The notes beneath the pieces are model-generated. The model had not been told where the DNA came from. It saw only the letters and a list, made by a program, of their open reading frames with translations, and did not search any database. The position numbers and the translations under genes are program-made. A stretch of 35,568 bases of DNA, from assembly GCA_040218145.1 (NCBI GenBank), contig JAVJQK010000032.1, forward strand, positions 1 through 35,568. Direction: 5' to 3'. Source of the DNA: Sandaracinaceae bacterium (GTDB lineage: Bacteria > Myxococcota_A > Polyangia > Polyangiales > Sandaracinaceae). This document shows, piece after piece, positions 1 to 6,510 of the stretch (position 1 is the stretch's first letter; each line of letters begins with the position of its first letter).

Positions 1-38
1 TGGATCGGCGAGCGCGACGTCGCGTCCAGCGCGGCGGG

Positions 39-101
39 CCGACGACGAAATGCTTCAGCATTTCGGAGGAGCGACTGGCGCGCTGGGCGCGGCGTCCCGC
101 C
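39..101 (+). repeat. Dispersed palindromic repeat, left copy
   Basis: The core GAAATGCT-TC-AGCATTTC at 47-64 is a perfect 8-bp inverted repeat with a 2-nt loop. The reverse complement of 35466-35527 matches it: 29 of the first 33 bases agree by eye, and both copies end in GTCCCGCC. The ATG in the left arm (50-52) is the first start codon of the acetyltransferase frame. The two copies lie in inverted orientation about 35 kb apart. It is probably a REP-like intergenic element; nothing resembling a transposase gene is near either copy. Confidence 0.6.
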
Positions 102-616
102 GGCGAGGCGCGCGCAGTCATTTTCGCCGCGCGCTGCTAGCGGACGCTGCGCCCATGTTCGAGCGCTGGGCCGGTGACCCGGACTTCACGCGCTATCTGT
201 CCTGGCCAGTGCATCGTGGGGTCGAGGACTCCCGAGCGTTCATCGAGCGCGTGATTGGCGCCTGGAGGCGGCGAGACGGGCATCTCCCCTGGGTGATCGA
301 GGATCGCATGGACGGACCGATCGGGAGCGTGGGTGTCACCCTGGACGCCCACCGAGTCTCGCTCGGCATGGGCATCGCGCCCGCCTGGCAGGGCCGAGGC
401 TACGCGACGGAGGCGGTGCGGGCCGTGGTGGAGGCCGCGCTGACGGATCCGAAGGTGCACCGCCTTTGGGCGGTCTGCGACCTCGACAACCACGCCTCGG
501 CCCGCGTGCTCGAGAAGAGCGGTCTGGAGTACGAGGGCGTTCTGCGAAGGTTCAGCCTGCGGCCGAACCTCTCGCAAACTCCCCGTGACTCCCATTGCTA
601 CGCGCGCGTCCGCTGA
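50..616 (+). CDS. GNAT-family N-acetyltransferase (RimJ/RimL type)
   Basis: This is a GNAT acetyltransferase that would move an acetyl group from acetyl-CoA to an amino group; the substrate is unknown. The fold appears from about residue 20: an FRRALLADA segment (beta1/alpha1 region), then DPDFTRYLSWP near residue 43, the acetyl-CoA loop APAWQGRGYATEA near residue 112, and the DNHASARVLEKSGLEYEG signature near residue 142. The C-terminus has PNLSQTPRDSHCYARVR, typical of the RimJ/RimL group. At 188 aa it is slightly longer than usual because the first 15-20 residues (beginning MLQHFGG) come from the palindromic repeat. An internal ATG at 155 would remove the first strand, so 50 is kept, though an unseen non-ATG start near residue 18-20 is possible. 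No close neighbour suggests its target. Confidence 0.8.
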   Translation: MLQHFGGATGALGAASRRRGARSHFRRALLADAAPMFERWAGDPDFTRYLSWPVHRGVEDSRAFIERVIGAWRRRDGHLPWVIEDRMDGPIGSVGVTLDAHRVSLGMGIAPAWQGRGYATEAVRAVVEAALTDPKVHRLWAVCDLDNHASARVLEKSGLEYEGVLRRFSLRPNLSQTPRDSHCYARVR

Positions 617-641
617 GCGTGCGCCCGTCGGTTCCGAGCCG

Positions 642-940
642 AGGCGACGAGCGCAGCGAAGTCGCCCATCGGATCGAGCGAGGCGACGAGCGGTCGAGTG
701 AGGCGCCCCAGCGGACCGAGTGAGGCGCCCGAGCAGCCTGAGCTGTGGAGGCGACGAGCGCAGCGAAGTCGCCATCGGATCGAGAGAGGCGACGAGCGTT
801 TCCGCAGACCGAGTGCGGCGCTGAAGCGGATCGAGAGAGGCGACGAGCGCAGCGAAGTCGCCGAGCGGCTCGAGAGAGGCGACGAGCGGAGCGAAGTCGC
901 CGAGCGGATCGAGAGAGGCGACGAGCGCAGCGAAGTCGCC
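642..940 (+). repeat. 39-bp tandem repeat and scattered degenerate copies
   Basis: The core GGCGACGAGCG followed by CAGCGAAGTCGCC (or GAGCGAAGTCGCC) occurs at 643-666, 750-773, 839-862, 878-901 and 917-940. Truncated copies lie near 681 and 787. The last three starts are exactly 39 bp apart, with linkers close to GAGCGGATCGAGAGA, so they form a true tandem array. Each core has GGCGAC and GTCGCC at its ends and can fold into a short hairpin. Because 39 is divisible by three, a frame on the minus strand repeats a 13-residue peptide, which is most likely accidental. Confidence 0.8.
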
Positions 941-984
941 GCAGGCGCCGCCATTGGGGTGGATCCCGCGGCAGCGGGCGGCCA

Positions 985-1057
985 GCTTTCGCGAAGCGAA
1001 AGCGCGAGCCGCGTGGCTCACGCGCGGAGCGCGGGACACGGGCGACGCAGTCGCCCG
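985..1057 (+). repeat. Cluster of three short perfect hairpins
   Basis: Three inverted repeats follow one another. GCTTTCGC/GCGAAAGC (985-992 and 996-1003) has loop GAA. GAGCC/GGCTC (1006-1010 and 1015-1019) has loop GCGT. CGGGCGAC/GTCGCCCG (1039-1046 and 1050-1057) has loop GCA. They do not form terminators because no T-run follows. Together with the long hairpin just downstream, they make the interval unusually structured. Confidence 0.65.
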
Positions 1058-1082
1058 ACTTGGGTGGGGGGGCCCCGTGGAG

Positions 1083-1135
1083 CCGGCGCAGCGAAGTGTG
1101 CGGAGGCGCAGCCGGAGCGCACTTCGTTGCGCCGG
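1083..1135 (+). repeat. Long imperfect hairpin, 19-bp stem
   Basis: Arms 1083-1101 and 1117-1135 are complementary over 19 positions around a 15-nt loop. The two positions that are not Watson-Crick would be G-U and U-G wobbles in a plus-strand RNA, but C-A mismatches in a minus-strand RNA. The stem would therefore be continuous only in a transcript from the plus strand, i.e. downstream of the acetyltransferase. Two positions are too few to prove selection. Confidence 0.5.
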
Positions 1136-1145
1136 CGCAGCGGGG

Positions 1146-1170
1146 GGGAGGGGCTTGAAAAGCCCCTCCC
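1146..1170. terminator. Strong hairpin between convergent gene ends
   Basis: GGGAGGGGCTT (1146-1156), loop GAA, and AAGCCCCTCCC (1160-1170) form a perfect 11-bp GC-rich stem. It lies 7 nt past the stop codon of the minus-strand DUF4266 gene and downstream of the plus-strand acetyltransferase, where a bidirectional terminator would be expected. Neither strand has a T-run after the stem, so it may act as an RNA 3'-end barrier rather than a classical intrinsic terminator. Confidence 0.5.
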
Positions 1171-1177
1171 AAGAAAC

Positions 1178-1384
1178 TCAGTTGCAGCCGCAGCCGCCGC
1201 CGGCCGCGTCGAAGCCGCCGGCCGAGGCCTCGCGGACCTCGGTCGCGTGACCCTCGGCCGCCTCGAGCTCTTCCGCGCCGCCGAACTGCATGTCGGTGCG
1301 GGCGAGGCGCTCGCGCTCCCAGGGCTGGATGGTGACGCAGCCGCTCAGGCAGATGAGGCAGAAGGTGAAGGTGAGCAGGCGCAT
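1178..1384 (-). CDS. DUF4266-family small lipoprotein
   Basis: This 68-aa protein has a signal sequence ending in the lipobox LSGC (Cys near residue 16), so it is predicted to be a lipoprotein. The mature part starts VTIQPWERERLARTDMQF and ends with a Glu/Ala segment, REASAG and the glycine-cysteine tail GGGCGCN. The WER...LA..MQ motif and the CGCN end are the marks of DUF4266. From family knowledge, DUF4266 genes commonly sit beside DUF3570 genes and thioredoxin-like genes, which holds here. Its start is 3 nt past the DUF3570 stop, so the two are probably translationally coupled. No biochemical function is known to me. Confidence 0.85.
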   Translation of the reverse strand: MRLLTFTFCLICLSGCVTIQPWERERLARTDMQFGGAEELEAAEGHATEVREASAGGFDAAGGGCGCN

Positions 1385-1387
1385 GGG

Positions 1388-2587
1388 TCAGAGCTCCAGG
1401 GTGAACGACAGGGTGCCGTCGAGGGCGTAGACCTCGTCGAGGCCGACGAAGTCCGGGTAGACGAAGGCGGTGCCGCCGACGGCGAACGCGACCTTCAGGT
1501 CGACGCCCTCGGTGAGGTGGGCGAGGCCCTGGTACGAGAAGGCGAGGCGGTTCGAGAAGGTAGGGCTCAGCTCGCGGTCGCGCGTGACGTACCGTATCTG
1601 CGCGCCAGGAGGCGGATCGTACCTTGCTTGATAGAAGCCGGCCGCGGTCTGCGTGTAGAAGCGATAGCGGATGGTGAGGGACTGGTTCTCCGCCGGCACC
1701 CACGCGATCTGCGCGATGGCGGTGTGGGAGTAGATCCCCCAGTCGTCGAAGTAGAAGCGGTAGCCGATCCCGCCGCTGGTGTCGTCGCTGAACGCGTAGC
1801 GGCCCTGCAGCACGAAGGCGTTGCGGATGCGGGTGCTCGGGTGCGCCTCCGGGACGCAGAGGCTCGCGGTGCCGAGCTCGCCGTTCTCCGGATCGATGCC
1901 GCACATGCCGTTTCCGCCCAGCCCGACGAAGCGGTAGACGCTGGACTGGAAGCCGGTGCGGTACATGCCCTCCCAGACCGCTTGCACGATCGCGTCAGGC
2001 GAGAGGATCTGCGACCACACGAGGCGCGCGCCGAAGGTGTCGAGCGGCTGCTCGAAGTTCGGGTCGCCGCTCCGGCCGACGATGTCGTGCACGTAGCGCA
2101 GGCTCTGGGTCAACGTGGTGCTCTTGCCGAAGAGCTCCTCCGTCGCGCGGAGCGTGAAGCCGTGGGACCAGTAGTCGTTCTCGCCCGAGTAGTAGTAGGC
2201 GCCGAGCAGGTTCACGTCGCCGAGCTGGTGGCTGACCGACAGGTCGAGCTGGTCGCGCTGCTCGGTGATCCACTGGTAGGGGGCGTCTTCTTCCGCGCGC
2301 GTGCCGACCGGGCGGGTGGCCGCGGTGCGGATGTCGATGCTCGCGCTGGTCCAGACGTCCGCCATGTACGAGGCGGTGACCTGGGTCTCCTCCTCGATGT
2401 CGACCTGCACCGCGGCGCGCGGGGAGACGACGATGGTGGCGTCGCTGTCACCCCGGATGAACACACCCGCCGTGCCCTCGTTGGCGGCGGCGACGGCAGG
2501 CACGGCGAGGAGCGCCGTGAAGCAGACCAGCGCCCGCGCCGCTGCCCGCGAGGGGCGTGTTGCGGGGCTGTCTACGGGGTGGGGCAC
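1388..2587 (-). CDS. DUF3570 protein, predicted outer-membrane beta-barrel
   Basis: The product is 399 aa. It starts at GTG (2585-2587), with a signal peptide of about 35 residues ending near AVAAANEG. The rest alternates polar and aromatic residues in short strands, as in transmembrane beta-barrels. DUF3570 features include VTASYMADVWTSASIDI near the mature N-terminus, GAYYYSGENDYWSHGF, the YRFVGLGG segment and a C-terminus of alternating residues ending in Leu (TLSFTLEL). The role in the cell is unknown. The neighbours suggest an outer-membrane channel associated with the small lipoprotein downstream and the multihaem cytochrome upstream. The 129-nt gap to the cytochrome gene could hold a promoter, but I see no convincing one. 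Confidence 0.8.
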   Translation of the reverse strand: MPHPVDSPATRPSRAAARALVCFTALLAVPAVAAANEGTAGVFIRGDSDATIVVSPRAAVQVDIEEETQVTASYMADVWTSASIDIRTAATRPVGTRAEEDAPYQWITEQRDQLDLSVSHQLGDVNLLGAYYYSGENDYWSHGFTLRATEELFGKSTTLTQSLRYVHDIVGRSGDPNFEQPLDTFGARLVWSQILSPDAIVQAVWEGMYRTGFQSSVYRFVGLGGNGMCGIDPENGELGTASLCVPEAHPSTRIRNAFVLQGRYAFSDDTSGGIGYRFYFDDWGIYSHTAIAQIAWVPAENQSLTIRYRFYTQTAAGFYQARYDPPPGAQIRYVTRDRELSPTFSNRLAFSYQGLAHLTEGVDLKVAFAVGGTAFVYPDFVGLDEVYALDGTLSFTLEL

Positions 2588-2716
2588 TGCGTTGACTGCG
2601 AGCGGGGGGGCTTTGTGGTTCGTCGCGATGTGGGCGCTGCCCGGGAGACAGGGTACTGGGTCTCCGCGGGCAAGGGCAGGGGCAGGGCGCTCGGCGCGGT
2701 CTGGCCGCGCCTCGCT

Positions 2717-5695
2717 TCACTCGATGTAGTCCGCCGCGTCGCCCTGGGCCGCGCCGTCCGCGTCGATCCAGCTGTCGAGCACGACGCCCACGTCGGGGTC
2801 GGCCAGCAGCTGGGTGAGGTCCGCGCCGAGCGGGCCGCTCGTGTACGGGTTGGTGGCGCCGATGCGCAGGCCGCGCACGCGCTCGCGGTCGAGCGCCGGG
2901 TGGCTGCTCGAGGCGTTCGAGATGCCGTTCGCCTCGACCAGGCCGTCCAGGTTGTAGACCACGTCGTTGGCGTTGAAGGTCCGCGCCGGCGCGCCGTCCG
3001 GGCAGTACGCGCGGTTGGCGTTGTCGTCGAGCGGGTTCTCGGGGCAGCCCGTGTCGTCGAAGAGGAAGATGCCGGAGCCGAGGCCCGCCACCATGTGCAC
3101 CCAGATCGGGCTGTCCAGCTGGTTTCCGGTGTTCTGGCCGATGTGCTGGCGCAGCAGGTTGAAGTCCAGGTTGTTGTAGTTCCGGTTCGCCAGCGCGTTG
3201 CGGAAGACGTCGTACTGCGCGCCGAAGGTGGCGAGCGAGTTGTCGGTCATGTGGCAGGCGACGCAGTAGCGCGGGCCCTCGTCCGAGCCGCTGACCCGGC
3301 CGCGGATGGAGTGCGGCATCATCGCGTCGTGGCTGAGCGCGCCGTGCGCGTCCCGGCCGCCGACGTCGGGGTTGTTGCCGTTGCCGTTGCGATCGCTGAA
3401 CGCGAAGACCTGAGACTCGTTCCCGTTCAGGTCGAAGTACCGGTAGAACATCTGGATGCCCGGCTGGGTCTGCGTGATGCGGCCCCGCGCGTTGACGCCC
3501 AGGTAGAAGGGCACCGGCGTCTGGTAGGTGAAGTCCGCCGCGGCCTGGAACTGCACGATGCGCTCACCGGTCAGGTTGCTCGTGAAGTAGTTCGCCGGGT
3601 TGGCGTCGTAGCCGTTCGCGAGGTGGCAGCCCACGCAGTTGTTGGTCCAGCTCGAGTGGCAGCTCGCGCAGTCCATCCGGTCGGTGTGGCTGAAGCCCGC
3701 GGTGTAGGTGGTGGGGTCGGTCTGGAGCGGGCCGATGCCCGTGGCCGGGTTGCCGTCGGCGCGGCCCATCGCGTACGAGCCCATGGGCGTGTAGAGGCGC
3801 TGCCGCGTGAACGGGTTGACCTTGCCGTTGTCGACGACGACGTCGCGGGTCTGCACCACGAAGTGGCGGCGGCCGGTGAGGCGGCTCGTCAGGTAGAAGT
3901 CGTCGCCCTCGCGGGTCACGTGGCGGAGCGGGTTGCCCAGCCGGTCGATGCCGCACTCGGCCTCCCCGCCCGCGTAGGTGCGGCAGGGGACGGTCGCCGC
4001 GTACGAGCTGACGCCGCCGTGGCAGCTCTGGCACTCGATGTGGGTGCCCTGGCTCATGCGGCTCATGATGCGGCCGCTCGTGTCGTCACCGCGCGTCCCG
4101 CCGTGGAGGTCGCGGCTGCCGTGGCAGTCGATGCAGCCGAGGCCGGCCTCGTGGTGCACGTCCGCGGGCGTGTCGTCGCGGTTGTCGCCGTCGTAGTCCT
4201 CCACGAGGAGGTACTGGTCGGCGTCGCGGCCGTTGAAGGTGTTGTTCCCGACGGCCGGGTCGAACAGTCGCGTGTCGTTGGCCGTGTTCTCGAAGTTGTT
4301 CGGGTTCTCCGGGTACTGGTTGCCCTGCGCCACGTCGCGGTTCTGGTCGAGCCGGATGCCCCAGTACTGCATCACGGTGCGGTTGCTGCCCTGGTGGCAG
4401 CCGGCGCAGGCGTAGTCGCTGATGCCGCGCACGAAGGCGCCGCCCGGCAGGGTCTTGGCCACGTTGCGGATCTGGTGGCTGTCGATGTGCGCGCGCTCCG
4501 GCGCCGCGATGGCGTCGGGGTCGGCGGGCTCGAAGTGGTTGACGTTCGGGTCCGTGCTCCGGCTCCGGCCGTCGGCGCTGTACTCCATGTGGCAGGCGGT
4601 GCAGCCCGAGGAGCGGAAGTCGCCGTAGCGGTCGTTCTGGCCCGCGCTGCCGAGGTGGCAGTCGCCGCAGGTGATCCCGATCGCCTCGAAGTAGGTGTGC
4701 TCGAGCGGCGTGTTCGGGATGATCCGGTTGGCGCCGTCGGGGTCGCCCGCGGCCGTGACGTAGTCGCCGAAGTTGTTCGCGTTGTAGACGGGGTTCTCGT
4801 AGATCTCGCCCGTGCCGAACTGGCCGCGCTCCGGGAGCGCCTCGACGCGCCCGATGGAGCCGACGAGGTCGGCGGGGCCGTCCCAGTCGTCGTCCTGGTC
4901 GGCGCGCCAGCCGTAGTCGCCGGCCGTGTTCTCCCAGAGCCCGCGGTGCTCCGGGATCTCGTTCTCGAGGCCGGCCGTGTAGGCCGCGCCGCTGAACATG
5001 CCGACCGCGTTGCCGATGGGGCCGTTCTCGACCCACTCCGCGTGCTCGCCCGCGTGGCAGCCCGGGGTGCCGCAGCCCTCGCCGCTCGTCACGACGCGGA
5101 GGTCACCGGGGTTGATGAACTGAAGGTACTCGAGCGCGGTGTAGGTCACGCCGTCGACCGTGTAGTCGGGGAAGTTGTCGATGCCGGCGAGGGTGCGGCG
5201 GTTGGCGTAGGCGATCTCGTCCCTGATCAGCCGGTCGTCGTCGCCGATCTCCGGGGGCGGCGGCACGTGGCTGCCGAGGCGCCCGGTGCCCCGGCCGTTG
5301 CCGCCGTGGCAGGTCGTGCACTGCACGTTCGGCTCGCCCGGGAAGGGGTGCGGGTTGCTCATCCCGTCGCCCGCGTAGTCGTTCCGCTCCGAGCCGTTGT
5401 GGCAGCTCATGCAGCTCTCGGCCGGGCCGTCGGGGATGGGCGGGCCGCCGGCGTCGCCGCAGTCCGGGTCGGGATTGCAGAGCCGCGGGTCGCACTCGCA
5501 GCACGCGAGTCGATAGGTGATGTCGGTCTCGGTGCACCGGTCGAGCGCGTCGCAGTCATACGTCGTACCGCGGTACTCGTAGGCGTTGCACATCGGAGCC
5601 GGACCCACGCCGCCGTCGCCGGTGATGAAGGGGTCGGGCGAACAGGCGCTGGCGAGCAGCGCGAGGACGGTGAGCGGCGTGAGGCGTCGATTCAT
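2717..5695 (-). CDS. Secreted 11-haem c-type cytochrome lipoprotein
   Basis: The frame gives 992 aa from ATG 5693-5695, preceded by AAGGAAGAG as ribosome site. A signal sequence ends LLASAC, with Cys as the probable lipid attachment residue. Ten CXXCH haem sites are visible at about residues 95, 125, 342, 363, 429, 520, 554, 674, 686 and 810: CMSCH, CTTCH, CGDCH, CTACH, CAGCH, CIDCH, CQSCH, CASCH, CVGCH and CVACH. One atypical CX4CH site, CGTPGCH, lies near 207. A cysteine cluster (CCECDPRLC) lies near residue 60. Haem spacing is wide, with about 300 residues having only one site near the middle and a long haem-free C-terminal part, unlike compact decahaem MtrC/OmcA. Likely role: electron transfer at the periplasm or outer surface. 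It is the first gene of the minus-strand set with DUF3570 and DUF4266; the acceptor is unknown. Confidence 0.85.
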   Translation of the reverse strand: MNRRLTPLTVLALLASACSPDPFITGDGGVGPAPMCNAYEYRGTTYDCDALDRCTETDITYRLACCECDPRLCNPDPDCGDAGGPPIPDGPAESCMSCHNGSERNDYAGDGMSNPHPFPGEPNVQCTTCHGGNGRGTGRLGSHVPPPPEIGDDDRLIRDEIAYANRRTLAGIDNFPDYTVDGVTYTALEYLQFINPGDLRVVTSGEGCGTPGCHAGEHAEWVENGPIGNAVGMFSGAAYTAGLENEIPEHRGLWENTAGDYGWRADQDDDWDGPADLVGSIGRVEALPERGQFGTGEIYENPVYNANNFGDYVTAAGDPDGANRIIPNTPLEHTYFEAIGITCGDCHLGSAGQNDRYGDFRSSGCTACHMEYSADGRSRSTDPNVNHFEPADPDAIAAPERAHIDSHQIRNVAKTLPGGAFVRGISDYACAGCHQGSNRTVMQYWGIRLDQNRDVAQGNQYPENPNNFENTANDTRLFDPAVGNNTFNGRDADQYLLVEDYDGDNRDDTPADVHHEAGLGCIDCHGSRDLHGGTRGDDTSGRIMSRMSQGTHIECQSCHGGVSSYAATVPCRTYAGGEAECGIDRLGNPLRHVTREGDDFYLTSRLTGRRHFVVQTRDVVVDNGKVNPFTRQRLYTPMGSYAMGRADGNPATGIGPLQTDPTTYTAGFSHTDRMDCASCHSSWTNNCVGCHLANGYDANPANYFTSNLTGERIVQFQAAADFTYQTPVPFYLGVNARGRITQTQPGIQMFYRYFDLNGNESQVFAFSDRNGNGNNPDVGGRDAHGALSHDAMMPHSIRGRVSGSDEGPRYCVACHMTDNSLATFGAQYDVFRNALANRNYNNLDFNLLRQHIGQNTGNQLDSPIWVHMVAGLGSGIFLFDDTGCPENPLDDNANRAYCPDGAPARTFNANDVVYNLDGLVEANGISNASSSHPALDRERVRGLRIGATNPYTSGPLGADLTQLLADPDVGVVLDSWIDADGAAQGDAADYIE

Positions 5696-6011
5696 GGCTC
5701 TTCCTTCGTTCCCGAGAGGGGCCGGACGAGAGGCCCCGCTGCCGGCTCCGCATGTTTCGTGCCCAGCGTGATCCCCGGCGGAGGCAGCGGATCGGGGGGT
5801 CGAGGAACCCCGCATGCTCCCACAGAACGCGCTCCGTGTTCCAAAGAACCGGGGTGCTCGGTCACCACCGAGGACGCGGGACCCCGGCCAGTCGTGCACG
5901 ATCCCCGATGAAACCAGCCCTTTTCGTGCCGAGCGCGCGGAGCCCGGTCGGCGCCGGGGCGGCGGCACGGGACGTGCGTGGGTTCGTGCCGTGTCCATCA
6001 GGAGGTACGAG
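5696..6011. promoter_or_regulatory. Divergent intergenic region, cytochrome/thioredoxin
   Basis: These 316 nt must hold the promoters of both the minus-strand cytochrome gene and the plus-strand thioredoxin gene. I found no -10/-35 pair, operator palindrome or riboswitch I could defend. GC-rich dyads occur (for example GGGGTGCTCGG near 5850 and AGCCCGGTCGGCGCCGGGGC near 5940). The only clear signal is GGAGG at 6001-6005, the ribosome site of the thioredoxin gene. Confidence 0.35.
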
Positions 6012-6506
6012 ATGAAGCGCTGGATGGTTGGTTTCTTCGCCGCGGGCGCGGCCCTTCTGGTCACCTCGGCCGTGGCGGCGCTCGACCCGGGCGCCCGCGC
6101 GCCCGCCTTCGACGGTCGGGCGCTCGCGAACGCGCAGCGGATCGACCTCGCGCAGCATCGCGGCTCGGTGGTGGTGGTCGACTTCTGGGCTTCGTGGTGT
6201 GAGCCGTGCGCCGAGGCGATGCCCGCCCTCGAGCGCATCTACCAGCGCTACCGCGGGCAGGGCCTGGTGGTGATCGGCGTGAGCGAGGACCGCACCGCGG
6301 ACAACGCGCGCGGGTTCCTGAGCCGCACCCGGGTCTCCTTCCCCGTCATGCACGACGCGGATCACTCGGTGGCGAACCGCTTCAGCCCGCCCACGATGCC
6401 CTCCACCTACATCATCGACCGCCAGGGCGTCGTCCGGCATGTACACTCTGGGTTCCGCGGCGGTGACGCGGCGACCCTCGAGCGTCAGATCCGCGAGCTG
6501 CTGTAA
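6012..6506 (+). CDS. TlpA/ResA-like periplasmic thioredoxin
   Basis: ATG 6012 follows GGAGG at 6001-6005 with a 6-nt spacer, giving 164 aa; longer upstream frames are rejected on this ground. An N-terminal signal segment (MKRWMVGFFAAGAALL) is followed by the thioredoxin fold with VVVVDFWASWCEPCAEAMP, carrying the redox WCEPC motif, and the cis-proline region TMPSTYIID. This class (TlpA, ResA, CcmG) reduces disulfides outside the cytoplasm, including those in apocytochromes c before haem attachment. Its position opposite an 11-haem cytochrome gene fits that job. Family knowledge also links TlpA-like genes to DUF3570/DUF4266 loci. It is followed after 4 nt by a barrel-like gene, so the two are probably co-transcribed. 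Confidence 0.88.
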   Translation: MKRWMVGFFAAGAALLVTSAVAALDPGARAPAFDGRALANAQRIDLAQHRGSVVVVDFWASWCEPCAEAMPALERIYQRYRGQGLVVIGVSEDRTADNARGFLSRTRVSFPVMHDADHSVANRFSPPTMPSTYIIDRQGVVRHVHSGFRGGDAATLERQIRELL

Positions 6507-6510
6507 GTCC

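Larger units (their letters stand above)
617..1177. other. Non-coding repeat- and hairpin-rich interval
   Basis: This 561-nt gap separates the acetyltransferase from the 3' end of the DUF4266 gene. The left part (642-940) carries tandem and partial copies of a GGCGACGAGCG-type repeat. The right part (985-1170) carries a run of strong hairpins, annotated separately. Open frames exist on both strands, but their translations are low-complexity (Arg/Ser-rich, or a 13-residue repeat set by the 39-bp period) and resemble no protein family, so I do not call a gene. Confidence 0.7.

Noticed and set aside
642-940. CRISPR array.
   Set aside because: The units are contiguous or irregular and lack unique spacers of constant length, and no cas gene is near.
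137-1039. Minus-strand frame with the repeated peptide GDFAALVASLDPL.
   Set aside because: The repetition follows the 39-bp DNA period; there is no signal, ribosome site or family resemblance, and the frame overlaps the acetyltransferase.
698-5911. A 1737-codon open frame on the plus strand opposite the cytochrome, DUF3570 and DUF4266 genes.
   Set aside because: It is an antisense shadow caused by GC-rich codon use. Its translation is Ala/Val/Arg-rich with no motif, while the minus strand has eleven haem sites, signal peptides and ribosome sites.
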